This document shows, one piece after another, positions 1 through 10,773 of a stretch of DNA of 64,000 nucleotides. Position 1 is the stretch's first letter. The number at the start of each line of letters is the position of its first letter. The notes below the pieces were generated by a model. The model made no database searches. It was not told the origin of the DNA and was given only the letters and a program-made list of their open reading frames with translations. The position numbers and the translations under genes are program-made. This DNA comes from Stagonosporopsis chrysanthemi (taxonomy: Eukaryota > Ascomycota > Dothideomycetes > Pleosporales > Didymellaceae), in contig JAFISE010000060.1 of the NCBI GenBank assembly GCA_022560025.1, positions 1-64,000 of the forward strand, read 5' to 3'.

Positions 1-781
1 CCGCTGGCCGCCGAGCCCGCCATCGCGATTGGTGCGGCGGGGCCCGTTGGGCGGCGGACGGCCACGGCGCGTGATTGGGCGGGCGGGCAGCGCCCATCTC
101 CGCACGCTCGCCCGCCCGCGACGACAGGTCGTCGCCAATCTGAGCGCGGTGGGCTGCGGTGGGCTTTTGGTGGGCTTTTGGTGGGCCGCTGCGCTGCGCT
201 GCGATCCGACGCCTGCGTGATCTGGCATGCTCTGCGATGGGCTGCGACGGGCGGCGATGCGCTACGGCTGTCCTGCCCTGCCCTGTCCTGCCCTGTCCTG
301 CCCTGTCCTGCCCTGTCCTGTCCTGCCCTCCCCTGCCTTCAGTCTGCAAGTCTGCCCTCCCCTGCTATGCCCTGCCCGCCTGCCCTGCTACTGTACGCCC
401 TGCCACTGTATGCCCTGCCACCGCGTGCCCTGCCATCCCCCAGCCCGGCGCCCCTCCAGCCAGGACTTGCTCGGCGCGCCCCAGCGCGAGTGGCCTCGAG
501 CGCCCCGTCGGCATCCCGAGCGCGCTGCTGCTGCGCTGCTTGACCGCCGTGCTGCAGCGTCTTGTCTCGTCTGCAGCGCCGGCGCCCTGTCGTTTCTGCT
601 GCACCGCGAGCAACACCGCGCGCACCGCAGGCACCGCAGAACGCCGCACGCCTGCCACGGCCATGTATAAGGCTCGCTGCCCTGGCCCACTGCATCCCGC
701 TGGCCGCCCGCATATCCTCCCCTCGCTGCCCTCGCTGCCCTCGCCGTGCTGCCCTCTGTCGCCGTGCTGCCCGCTCCCCCC
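1..781. other. Gene-free C/T-rich leader upstream of the F-box gene
   Basis: No convincing gene. The stretch is GC-rich and, from about 265 to 780, strongly biased to C and T on the plus strand with many repeats built on the words ccctg and gctgccct. The open frames across it on both strands are products of this low complexity. The last part, with repeated gctgccctc words at about 715-775, directly precedes the start codon at 782 and probably includes the promoter and 5' UTR of the F-box gene. Confidence 0.6.
271..330 (+). repeat. 10-bp minisatellite (ccctgtcctg)n
   Basis: Four perfect head-to-tail copies of ccctgtcctg lie at 281-320, with imperfect copies on both sides (271-280 and 321-330). 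The strand is purely pyrimidine plus G at fixed positions. Looser ccctg-containing words continue to about 445. Confidence 0.9.
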
Positions 782-1743
782 ATGGCTGCCCGCACCCGTG
801 ACGACCCCCTCGACGCTGTGCAACCCGCCCGCCCCAGCCCCTTCGAGGCCCTCCCCTCCGAGATCACCAGCCACATCCTCGCCCACCTCGTCCACCCGCG
901 CTCGCGCCTGCCCGGCCTCACCCAGGCCCAGAGCAGCCACGACTTCCCGCGCCACACCAAGCTCGACATCAAGAACCGCGAGGACCTGACCACCCTGCCC
1001 GACGCCCACCGCTGGGCCGCCGACATCTTCGACTTCCATGCCCTGCGCCACCCCTTCCACGTCCTGGCCCTGACGAGCCGCCGCCTGCATGCCGCCGTCG
1101 AGGCCTACTGTGCCCACCTCGTGCGCGCCTGCAACATGTTCAACCTGCCCTTTACCCACTACGACGCCCACGGCCCGGCCTGCGTCTACCCCGACCTCAG
1201 CCACATCGTCTACCGCCGCCTGTGGCTGCAGCACGCCCCGCGTCTGTGCATCTACTGCCACACGGGGCTGGACTGCTACCCGTTTCCCGTCGTCAAGCGC
1301 CTGATTGCTGCGTGCGAGGACTGCTTCTACCGCCAGACACTTGTGCGTCCCCCTCGCCCCCCTGTCATTCCACCCACCCCACCCCCCGACCCCAGCTAAC
1401 CAAAACGCAGACCGTCGACGAGGTAGAACGCCAGTACCACATCTCCATCCCCACCATCACCTCGTCCCCCACCATCCGCGGCCCGGGCCCCAACTCCCCC
1501 TGGGTCCTCCGCATCGACGTCGAAGCCATGGCCCTGCAGCTCTACGGCACCCGCGCCTTCCACGCCGCCCACGTCGACCAGCTCGGCAAGCCCTGCTCCA
1601 TCTGCGCCATCACCCGCTTCACCCCAGAGTTCTCCGCCAGCACCAGGAGCGAGCGCGGCCTCAAAAGGGGCACCACCCGCCCCGTCAGGAGAGTTGTCAG
1701 CCAGAAGAGGAAGCAAGTCAGGAGATCGCCCCGCTTGGGGTAG
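782..1743 (+). CDS. F-box protein with Cys-pair motifs, two exons
   Basis: Likely a substrate-recognition subunit of an SCF ubiquitin ligase. Exons 782-1342 and 1411-1743 join to a 297-aa protein; the 68-nt intron has GTGCGT, a GCTAAC branch site and GCAG. An F-box-like segment lies at about residues 18-75 (FEALPSEITSHILAHLV, then ALTSRRLHAAVEAYC). It is followed by CxxC-type pairs at about 155-185 (CIYC, CEDC) and CSIC near 250, a pattern seen in many uncharacterised fungal F-box proteins and possibly metal-binding. The C-terminus is very basic (KRKQVRR), a possible nuclear signal. ATG 782 is chosen because it is the first ATG in frame. There is no LRR or WD40 region, so the target cannot be guessed. 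Confidence 0.75.
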
Positions 1744-1854
1744 TCCATGCTTCCTCAAGACTACCTCCGGTACCATCACGGGCCATTACCATCTAGGGCA
1801 GAGTCGCTGCATCAAAATTGATAGAAGAGGGCGTTGGAGGGGGCATTACTTCCC

Positions 1855-1890
<36 letters not shown>

Positions 1891-2414
1891 CTTTTCTACT
1901 GATTCATGTTTGCCTGGCGTTCCGGAGCGAGTACGAGGAGGAGACTTTGGTCGTCTTGCATTTTTGCATTACCTTGCTTTGCCTTGCCTTGCCATGCTGA
2001 GGAGGGATTGCATCATGATACCAGGCGTTAGATTGCATCGAGACTGCTAGCATGGCTAGCTCATCAGATATCACGTCATATTAAAATGGAGAGATGGCTG
2101 GGACGAGGACAAAACATGTTGACTGCTGCCTCTTGAAGGTGTTATTATCCACACGCACCTCATATTATATATTAAAATGGAGAGGTAGTTCAATGAGGAC
2201 AAAAGACATTAACTGCTACTACCTAGATGTAGAACTATCTACACGCATCTCACATTATATTAGAACAGGGAGGTGATTTGGCAAGGATAAGAGACATTGA
2301 CTGGTACTACTTGGATGTGGCATCATCTACACGCGCCTCACATTATATTAAAACAAAGAGGTGGCTGGACGAGGACAAAACATACTAACTGCTACCTCTT
2401 GCAGGTCTCATCAC
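1744..2414. other. Intergenic region with poly-T run and tandem repeat
   Basis: This is the convergent interval between the F-box gene and the tannase gene. It holds a 32-nt poly-T run and a diverged four-copy tandem repeat, listed separately. No coding sequence is supported here. Confidence 0.7.
1859..1890 (+). repeat. 32-nt poly-T homopolymer
   Basis: Thirty-two uninterrupted T residues, followed by C and four more T, start 116 nt after the F-box stop codon. It is by far the longest homopolymer in the window. Confidence 0.95.
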
Positions 2415-2425
2415 CTACACGCACC
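2080..2425 (+). repeat. Four-copy diverged tandem repeat, ~88-91 bp unit
   Basis: The word ttaaaatgga or a near variant recurs at 2081, 2172, 2260 and 2348 (spacing 91, 88, 88). Each copy then carries a gaggacaaaa-like word, an actgctac word and an acacgc word (2151, 2241, 2329, 2417; spacing 90, 88, 88). Copies differ mostly by transitions and small indels. The last copy runs into the final codons of the tannase gene, whose stop codon is at 2415-2417. The array could be an old minisatellite or part of the 3' UTR. Confidence 0.85.
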
Positions 2426-4153
2426 GCCAGCTCCCCGCGTCCTTCACATCCCCACCCGCAAACACATTCCGCAGCGGGAACTTGCAGTGCCGCCGCCTAA
2501 AGTCAACGCCCTGCGCCACCGTATCGTTGACAAACTTGGTCCCCTCGAGAAACTCGGGCGCCACCCCGCGCTCCACCCACTCCACCACCGCACTGAGCAC
2601 GTTCCTCTCCCGCACAAACGGCACCCCCGCTGCCGCCGCATTGCCGCCCTGGCCCAGCACCCACGCCCCGGGCCCAGAGTTGCAGTGGTTCATGCCCGAC
2701 ACCCGGAAGAAACGCACCCACGCGTCCATGGCCGCGGCGCTGCGCCTGCCCTGCACATGCGTGTACCACCGCGCCGTGTTGAACGCCGTGATCTGCTGGT
2801 CCTGCTGCCCGTGGTACGTCAGCAGCTTGCCGCCGCGCTGCTCGAACCGGCGCAGCTGCCGGGGGTACGTGCGGATCGAGCCCGGGTTGAGCGCGTCGGC
2901 GGTGCGCGCGTCCGCCAGCGAGTAGCCGGATGCGTTCCATGACGGGTTGCTGTACACGACGTACTTGAACCACTCGGCCGAGTACGCAAAGGGCGCCCCG
3001 GCGTAGAGGCGGTCGACGGCGAGGACTTCGCTGCCCGGTTGCATGGCCGGATAGATCAGGGAGCCGTTGGGGTATGTGTAGTCGCTGAAGATTGTCTTTA
3101 GCTGTTCGACTTGCGGGTTTGTCAGGCAGTTGGTGGTAGCGTTCCCGGCGCAGAGCAACGTGGACGGGTCAAAGTTGCATAGCTTTGGGTCTTCGATGAT
3201 GCCGTCCTTTGCACCGTCAATCGTGTCGCACTGCTTCAGCACCTCGTCGTGGATCCAGGTCTTCCAGGCCGTGGCGGGGATGAAGTCCTTCGAACCGACC
3301 GCCCCGGTAATCGTGAAGAAGCGTGCTCTCCATGACACCAGATTGTTGAAGTCGACACCTGGCGCGCCTGCGACGATCCCATCAAAGTCGCCAGGAAACT
3401 TCTCGGCGCTCTTGATGCCCTGTCGGCCACCCAAAGAGCAGCCAAGGTAGTATGATTTCGAGTGTGCTTTTCCATAGAATTCCTTTGTCAACGCTTTCCC
3501 GGCATCAGCGGTCGTGTGAAGTCTGCAGGGCAATGTTAGTCACAGTGCGTGAAAGGTTATTCAGACCATGACCTACGATCTCCAGCCAAAGTCTACGACG
3601 GTCTCGGGGTTGTTGAAGAAGGGCAAGCCATCGGTGCCTGAAGTTCATAAGCATGACACTATCGAGTATCCTGTCACTCAAGACATACCGTTCTTGCCGT
3701 TATTTGAGCCGACAGCTGCAAAATCGTGGGAAGATGTGTAAGCCAAGTCCTCATACTTGATACCTAGTGCAATCAACATGGACAATCCCCTCACATTACG
3801 ACATTGGAACACGCACATCCGTCGATGCCACCATTGCCTATTGCGAGAAAGCGGCCTGACCAGGTCTCTGGCAACCAAGCCTCGAATGCAATGCTCGACT
3901 GATTGGATGTCTTGATCGACAGAGCTATGCGACAAAGGTTCTTTGCTACCGCCTGGCTCCCGCGGTTGCAAGTAGCGATGTTGTCCGAAAGCGTCAGTGT
4001 CGTGTTGGCAGCAACAAACTCAAGCACGTTGCGAGTCGCTCCAGGGACAAACTTCTCAGGTTCAAACGCGAGGCATTTCTGCTCAAAGGCAGAGGATGCC
4101 GTTGCAAGGGCTGGCAGCAGCGACAGCGACAAAGAAAACAGTGCTGCAAGCAT
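2415..4153 (-). CDS. Secreted tannase / feruloyl esterase family protein
   Basis: Predicted secreted carboxylesterase that would release gallate, ferulate or similar phenolic acids from plant esters. Exons (minus) 4153-3817, 3763-3689, 3637-3577 and 3522-2415 join to 526 aa; introns are 53, 51 and 54 nt. A signal peptide is visible (residues 1-20, LLPAL then ATASS). Catalytic features fit the tannase family: nucleophile Ser187 in GCSLGG, Asp399 in GQQDQQ and His437 in GMNHC, with Cys186 and Cys438 next to Ser and His, as in the CS-D-HC motif. A DGAKDG-type Ca-binding loop lies in the lid domain. Several NxT/S sites fit secretion. Which ester it prefers (tannin or feruloyl) cannot be read from the sequence. 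Confidence 0.9.
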
Positions 4154-5523
4154 GATGACTGTCAGAACAACTAATGCCGGATGATTCCAGGTGCCAGGGG
4201 TATTGTTAGAGGGACTACAACACCACAAGGTAGAAGAGACGTGGCTCGCACAGCGCGTCGTGACTACAGTGCCATGTTGCTTTTCTTTGTGGTACAACAC
4301 CCATGTCGGAAGGCGGGGCGGCAAGGAAACGGCAACGGCGCCACAACTCAAACTGGAAACGTCATCTCCTATCTTCAGCCGGAGAAATTCATGAAGCGGG
4401 CGCTGACTTCTTGTGGATTTGTCCGCTGCTCGACTTGAACGGTGGAAGACTTGGCCGGGTTCTTCGGGATGGACATGTTCACCATGCATAGAGGTTGCGT
4501 ACGCTCCGGAGAAGACGCATCTTGAGTGGCATATCGGCTGAGGAAGAGTGATAACGCAGGTAAGGCTGACTGCAGTTGCGAGGATGAAAGGCAGGCGCGA
4601 TCAGGGTCCGTGATGACGTAGCTGGTTTGAACAGCGCTACAGCTTCCAGCAGAGACCACCAACGTTCACTGACCTTATATGTCACCACCTATAGCAAGAC
4701 TTTCTATGATAACAGTTTGCTGTACCGAGTTGTTAGAATTAGATTCTGACATTGCCGCCGCTCATGTCAGCTCCAAGAGCGGCCATCCTTGTCGAGCATT
4801 AACAGCAGTCATGCAGCCATGGTATGCACTTACACATGTAACATGGATGTGTTTGCCCGCCCAATTCATGTATAGCTAGTTTATCAGTAAGCAGCAAGAT
4901 TACTCTGAATTTACCAATGCTTTATTTGATTCGCCAACATCGCCATGCAGTGCTCTTCCTCCGATCACTATAGGCACGGCCAAGGCGCCTTAGAATCGCA
5001 TCGAGCTGGTGCTTATGGAGATAACGTGGAGCCACATAATCACATCAACGAGCTGCGGTGAGATTCCCCAGTGTCGTACGAATCTGACAAATTGCGTGGC
5101 ACAAAGCTGACGGCGGGGCCGTTGTTGCGAACCATAGAGGGATCCACTACCACCGCAACCGATGCTTGGACAGATACTCTATAAGTGCCACGAAACACTT
5201 GATGAAACAAGACTAAACTTAGAGATAGACGGGCGGAAGCTGTGTTTACTTTCGTATCCTAGCGCTTTGTGCACGCCCCTGTGTGGCGTCGAGCGTTCTA
5301 TTCGTCCTCTTTACGACTCCAAACAAAAGATCTCGAAACGCAGCCTCAGCTCTGGCTGCTTGCGAAGATGGCTTGAAACAAGAGGATAATGACAGAGAAT
5401 ACCACGACTTACAAAGACTTCATCGTAACTTGCCCTCGGTAAAACCTATACTTCTTGCAAGAAAAGAGCATGGTCGACTGAAGCACCATCTTACAAGATT
5501 TCGACACTCCGGCCACAACCAAG
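4154..5523. other. Intergenic region, no gene seen
   Basis: Upstream region shared by the divergent tannase (minus) and rhodopsin-domain (plus) genes, 1.37 kb. Short open frames on both strands show no recognisable motif. No repeat or RNA gene was seen. Confidence 0.6.
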
Positions 5524-6676
5524 ATGACAGAACTCGAACCTGTAGGACATCGACTTGTGATAGTGACCCTGGTGTTTGGTATCGTGGCTCTGGTTACCCT
5601 TTCCATCCGCCTGGGATTCAGGATTAAGAGCAGGAAGTACGATGTCTCGGATACCTGTCTAATCGCGGCTATGGTAAGACCACTTCTCGAACACCACATC
5701 CGACTGTTAATAAGACCTCCAGATATGTGGCATCTTCCAGAGCGCAATCCAGATCACTCTCGTCGAAACTTTCGACTACGGCAAGGCAAAAGCCGACATT
5801 CCCGGGCATTTGAGGACCTCCGTATGGCCTACGAAACTGACGTACATCAATCAGATCGTCTTCAAGCTTACCACGCCTCTGTGCAAGCTATCACTTTGCT
5901 TGTTATATCGAGCCATGTGTTCGACCTCGACTGACCGCATCATTCGAATTACCAGATTCGCCATACGAGGTACTATCTATCTCATCATCGGCGCATACTC
6001 TTCAGCGTTTCTGATCAGCATCTTCCAATGCACTCCTGTAAGCAAGACGTGGAACAAGAACCTGGACGGCACATGCATTGATTTGACATCGTTTCGCATG
6101 AGCACCGCAGTGTTCAATGTCATCACCAGCGTTTTGGTAATCGCCATCCCCATCCCAACGCTCGTCAAGCTGAAGAAACATCGCCCGGAGGTAAAGCAGC
6201 TCATTGGGCTGATCCTTCTCGGGCTTATCCATACCGGCTTGACCATCGCCCGATTTGTCATTATGTTCTACCCTGACCCCCTTACGAAGACTGAGCCGCA
6301 ATACACGCACATATTCAGCAACATACTGGCTGTGATAGAGATGCACACTGGCATACTCGTAGCAACACTGGTGGTCATGCGTCCGGCGTTCCAGGCATTC
6401 TACAAAGTCATCAACCCTTCGTACCGCCCATCGGCCGAAACGATATCCTACGGGAAGCGGAGCAGTCATGGATTCGGCGGCTCGTACCCGATGGAATCAC
6501 ACAAAGACAAGAGCAAGAGGAAGAACCATCTCAGCATACTTGAGACGACCGAGATCCATATTTTAGAGGATGTGGCCGAGCCGGGCGTAGGCGGGGGAGA
6601 CTTTCAGACTCGGATCCAGGGAAGCGTACACAGTAGTTTTGACGAAGGATTTCCTCCATGGGGCTCGAAAGTCTAG
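5524..6676 (+). CDS. Seven-helix rhodopsin-domain (PTH11/SAT4-like) membrane protein
   Basis: Integral plasma- or endomembrane protein of the large fungal rhodopsin-domain family, which includes PTH11-like receptors. Exons 5524-5673 and 5723-6676 (49-nt intron, GTAAGA...CCAG) give 367 aa. Hydrophobic helices are visible near residues 10-30, about 45-65, 85-110, 125-145 (IYLIIGAYSSAFLISIF), 165-185, 200-220 and 230-255. The tail after about 275 is hydrophilic and probably cytosolic, with Ser/Lys-rich and acidic parts. No CFEM domain precedes the helices, so it is not a classic CFEM-PTH11 receptor. It lies divergent from the tannase gene. The ligand and function are unknown; many members of this family are uncharacterised. 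Confidence 0.8.
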
Positions 6677-6936
6677 CACCGGTACATTTACGTAGTTGTA
6701 ATGGTGATGAACTTTTTCAGTCTATTGCGGTTTGTGTTATTAGGTGAGAGAGGACTGCTATGCATCAGCTGCACGCTATACGCAGCTAGTCTGTGTCCGT
6801 ATCAGGGCGCTACCTTCACTTGCACTCGGCTAGCCAGCCTGGCCATTCTTTGCGCTCTGCCCATACCGACACCACTCTACTTTGTCTCTCGGCTCTGACC
6901 AAAATTATCGACTCGGTCACAACGCAGACGGCCGAG

Positions 6937-8421
6937 ATGAACTTCGCTTTGCTGTGGGCTGTAAGCGCAAGCCTCGCAGCTACTGCTGGTGGCAGACATC
7001 TTCCACATGAAGTCTTCGCCATCAACGCCCACTCTCCGCTTTCACCAAAGCTTCGGCTACATGTTAGGTCTGAGATAGCCCCTCCGCCTGCAACGCCAAG
7101 CACACCCAGTACGCCGCCAAATAACGACAATGGGCCGGACGGAGACGATAGAGACATTGGGCTGGCTATACCTGCCAGTGACGACTTGTGGTATAAACAC
7201 ATCCGCAAAGGCAACTCCCTCGACTACGGTATGCGCGGCACTGATATCGGTGCTGGTTACCAACTCGAAGACACGCGAACTCCGCCGTCTGCGGCGAGCC
7301 CGTGGGTTGGCGGGCTCCCTCAGCTGGCAGACTGGTACTGGCGGGAATCTTCGTTCGACTCGAGAATCTGCAATATGGATCTGTACTGGGGCATGGGGGC
7401 CATGTTCCAGGCGCTAGGTATAAGCCCCAGATCCAAAACGGATGGCGGCGATTTGCAATGCGTTCAGCTCAGGCACAATGATGAGCATGCGAAGTACCCT
7501 GACGGAACGCCGAGAGATGCTCTGGCTCAGTCGTACGTGATGAATGGGAAGATGTACCATGTATGTGGAAAGGAGAGGGGTGATGGTGGCATCTGAGTCT
7601 CTCCAGATGACTGATTGTGCATAGGCTACTGACGCTTCCCACTTCTTCGCCATGAATGTTCGAGCTGGAGGTAAGTTTCTCACAGAGTTTCATCGCCGAG
7701 CGAATGCTGATACGTTCTGAAGTAATCGTTGGTATTGCTTTGTTAGGTCCAAACATCGCCGCGGAACGAATCTGGGGATGGAAGCCTGCGCCGGATCAGC
7801 TACCAGAATTACACAAGGTTTCGGATCTTTACTGGGCGTATTGGTCTTCACTCCATGACACCGCTGGCACTCACGTCGACAATCTCAACAAGTACATTGT
7901 CTTTAGTATTCAGAACCATGAGACGGACCAGATCATTGCGCGAGCATTGATGAGTGTTGGCAAAGAAACACTGGAACCGTGGCCAGGTCACTACTTCCCG
8001 GTCGAGTCCAGTCAAGGGTTCGCGCTTCTGGGTCAATCGCAACATGCACAAACTACTTTAAACAAAATGCTGACTCGTCCGAGGTTCTCCGATCGGCGCC
8101 ACAGTTGGATATTTGCTGATGCAGCACAAGAAGGAACTCGGCAATAAGTACGTGACTGGTGTACGCATCTTGCGTAACGATGAACAGCAGGACGATGTGA
8201 TCAAAGAGGCGGATCTAGTTTTCTACATCGCAGACATACCTCGTGAGAAGTCGATTTCAGATGCCCCAGGCCAAGATCCACCGCAAGGGCAACCTCAGTC
8301 TGGCAGCCTAGACATGCAGCTATCGAGACTGACTCTTGGCGAAAGCTCTGGATATTCCGTTGAGGAGCATTTACATGGATCAAATAACATTGTTCGAGTC
8401 CATAGGATTATGGCTATTTGA
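6937..8421 (+). CDS. Secreted protein of unknown function; 3' structure uncertain
   Basis: Begins with a signal peptide-like segment (MNFALLWAVSASLAATAGG) and a Pro/Thr/Asp-rich linker (about residues 48-75). A conserved-looking region follows, rich in Trp and Tyr (WYWRESSFDSRICNMDLYWGM at its start; WGWKPAPDQLPELH later). Introns at 7561-7624 (64 nt) and 7671-7746 (76 nt) are canonical. Downstream, the motif GFALLG is expected, from similar fungal proteins, to be followed by SPNG and then a LLxQHK segment. LLMQHKKELGNK is present, but in another frame. An intron at 8032-8104 (weak GTCAAT donor, CTGAC branch, CACAG) restores the frame and gives 423 aa ending at 8421. Without it the protein ends at 8147 (356 aa). 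A frameshifted pseudogene is the alternative. Confidence 0.6.
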
Positions 8422-8594
8422 CAAGTCTCTTACTGATGTTCGAGTAAAGAGTGAATGAGAAGACTTGAATTCTTCAGGATGTTAAGTCCAGAGATTGAGG
8501 ACACTATTGCAAACCATCGCTAAACAACATGATTTATGTAGGCCCCGCAATATAAAATAAGCCTTGAAGATGTCGGTTGAACGAGCCACTTGCG

Positions 8595-9380
8595 CTACTT
8601 TGGTCCACCACGTGGCGTCCTGACCATACAATAGTGCACGTCCACGCCTTCTCCACCCCAAACTTTCCGGTCCCACCCTATAGCCTTCTTCAGCTCGAAC
8701 CCTCTCTTCGCATAAATCGGTCTGGCGCGCTCCGTAGCATCCAAGTACGTAACCAAGCCCTCTCTGTCCGCCTTCTGCACTCCCCAATTCAGCAGCAACC
8801 TTCCAGCCCCACGCCCTTGGTGCTCGGGGTGTGTGGCCAAGCTGTTAAGCATGAAGAAAGTTTTCTCCGTACCCATGATCTCATCGCGCGCCGCGTCCAG
8901 CGGGTCGAAGAGGGACATGAGTGCGTCGAGACGCAGTTCTGGAGGGAGAAAAGCTTGGTAGCGTGGACCGAGCCCATTGTCTGTCGTCGGCTCTGTCTCT
9001 GCGGGAATAGATGCGTGCTCAGCGGGCGCCTGAGCTTTCAATGTCCGGGAGCTATCTCCTTCCTTCCCTTCCTCAGGAACGTGTTGTGGCGTATCATGTC
9101 CGGTGTTCATGAGCTTCCACACGGCAATGGCGATGGTCCGGCCACCATTGTCCTTCGGATCATCATCGCTTGGGGCGAGGTCCGTGTCGACGATCTTCCA
9201 ATGCCAGACGTTGGGAATTCCTATTTCACGCTCGCGGTCCTTGGCTAGACCAAGTATGGACGCTTCGCTGACGGGGCCACTGTGCAGTACATCGTGTGTC
9301 GGCCCGTAATATGCAAGTGCACGAGTGCGGGTCCACGATAAAGAATCTATGGGGCGGAGAGGACGGATCTCGAGTGGCAT
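8595..9380 (-). CDS. GNAT-family N-acetyltransferase
   Basis: Single-exon, 261-aa acetyl-CoA-dependent acetyltransferase. The first 60 residues resemble the start of fungal GNAT proteins (MPLEIRPLRPIDSL, then a conserved aromatic segment). The acetyl-CoA pyrophosphate-binding motif A is clear near residue 195 (LATHPEHQGRGAGRLLL), followed by the helix and LDATERARPIYAKRGFE, typical of small-molecule GNATs. An acidic, low-conservation insert lies at about residues 100-135. ATG 9380 is the first in-frame ATG. No targeting signal is seen, so it is probably cytosolic. The substrate is not predictable. It ends 173 nt from the stop of the preceding gene and converges with it. Confidence 0.85.
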   Translation of the reverse strand: MPLEIRPLRPIDSLSWTRTRALAYYGPTHDVLHSGPVSEASILGLAKDREREIGIPNVWHWKIVDTDLAPSDDDPKDNGGRTIAIAVWKLMNTGHDTPQHVPEEGKEGDSSRTLKAQAPAEHASIPAETEPTTDNGLGPRYQAFLPPELRLDALMSLFDPLDAARDEIMGTEKTFFMLNSLATHPEHQGRGAGRLLLNWGVQKADREGLVTYLDATERARPIYAKRGFELKKAIGWDRKVWGGEGVDVHYCMVRTPRGGPK

Positions 9381-10773
9381 GGTGATATTCGTTGTCGTAC
9401 TTGTATTCAAGATTCTTTGTGTTTTCGTTTGTACAGACAGAAATCACTACGCTTTTGCTGTCGAAGGAATGTCATTCAACGATGAGTCACAAGCAAATAG
9501 CAATAATCGAGCGTGATCATACGCGAGGCCGAGAGGATCAGCACAGCATTATGGCAGCTGGATGGGGTGAGGGACCGGTGTCAGGATAAGGCAGGAAACA
9601 TTGAAGCCTGCAGGAAGAGCGGCAGGTCAGCTCAGAGGGCGAAGCTTGGAGGGGTATGGTACAAGCTCAAGTCCGTTCGATGCCCCACCACACTAGCGTG
9701 TGGACAGCGTCAGCTTCGAGCACACCCATCTCCTACCACGCATCCAACACGCTCCTGTTCTATCACTACTTATCCCGTATGTTCCGTTGAGGTATTAAGG
9801 TTAAGCATATGGCATATAGAGCGATGGCGTCATGCGCGCTCTTCCAGACAACCAGTCTGGGCCCTCGGATCTCTATACCTTACCAATAGTGTCAAATGTT
9901 GGCGAATATATTATGCCGGACAAACAAAGACTAAGGTCGCGCAAGAGTGTTTCTTCCGGCGCCTACCGCGCGAATGTGGGCCATTCGCACTGCTAAATGT
10001 TTACTACGGGCACAAGTCTTGATAGCTACCATGGGAGACGTTGGTTGGCATTCCAACAAGGAATTATCCGGCATACCAGTAAGCCAAATATAGTATAGTC
10101 TGTTGCACACATCACCTGAAGACTTACGCATAGGCTTAGTGTTGAATGCTATTTGGTTATTACAATTTTGTTAACAAGGGAAAATCAAGCTAGTATCTAT
10201 ATAGAGTCTGCAGATGCCAATGATCATAATTTAAGCAAAACCTTGATTATTGCGCAAATGTGTAGTAGTAATGTTGTGAGGAGCAAAAACCAACACCAAC
10301 GCTTGTGCGGTTGACTAAACTTACAAGCAAAAAAAAAGCAACAAGAGACACCGCCCCATAGGCCTTGTCATTAGATCGATCGGCCTCGGTCAGTTTTTTA
10401 TAGTGCGCATGCATTCTGGCTTATGGGTATACCGGATAACCCCTTATTCGTATGACAGTCAAGGTTTCGCAGCTACCATGGTTTACATATGATCGTACCA
10501 CTATGAGTCGAGCTAAGAGCATGTAAAAGCTGTTAGCTTTCCCTGTCTTAATTCTGATATTCCTTCCGCCAGTGCTTCAAGTTTTGTTTGCCGTCAGGTG
10601 TGCAGCTTCCCTCATTGGCGAGTCGTTTGGAGACCCTGCAATCCTTCGCTCGGCGCACGTAGTTCCAGATCGCGTTGTATACACCCTCTTTGGTGGTGCT
10701 GCGAGACTAATCTTTTCAAGTTGACCCTTCTCTTGTACTCACCACGACCTTCTAGTCGCCTCCACGTTCAGTA
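9381..10773. other. Intergenic region, AT-richer in its second half
   Basis: No gene supported over 1.39 kb. About 10,100-10,550 is noticeably more AT-rich than the surroundings, with no coding pattern. The part directly before 10,774 (cttcaagttg, ccttctcttg) looks like an ordinary promoter or 5' UTR of the oxidase gene. An open frame at 9513-10022 has no recognisable feature. Confidence 0.55.

Noticed and set aside
365..1261. Minus-strand open frame of 298 codons opposite the F-box gene
   Set aside because: It is the reverse shadow of a GC-rich coding exon plus low-complexity leader; the plus strand has an F-box, Cys pairs and a canonical intron.
8113..8421. Possible separate small gene
   Set aside because: Its LLMQHKKELGNK start continues the family pattern of the upstream secreted protein, so it is treated as the last exon or a frameshifted end.
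9513..10022. Plus-strand frame of 169 codons after the GNAT gene
   Set aside because: No start context, motif or splice structure; composition is like random translation.
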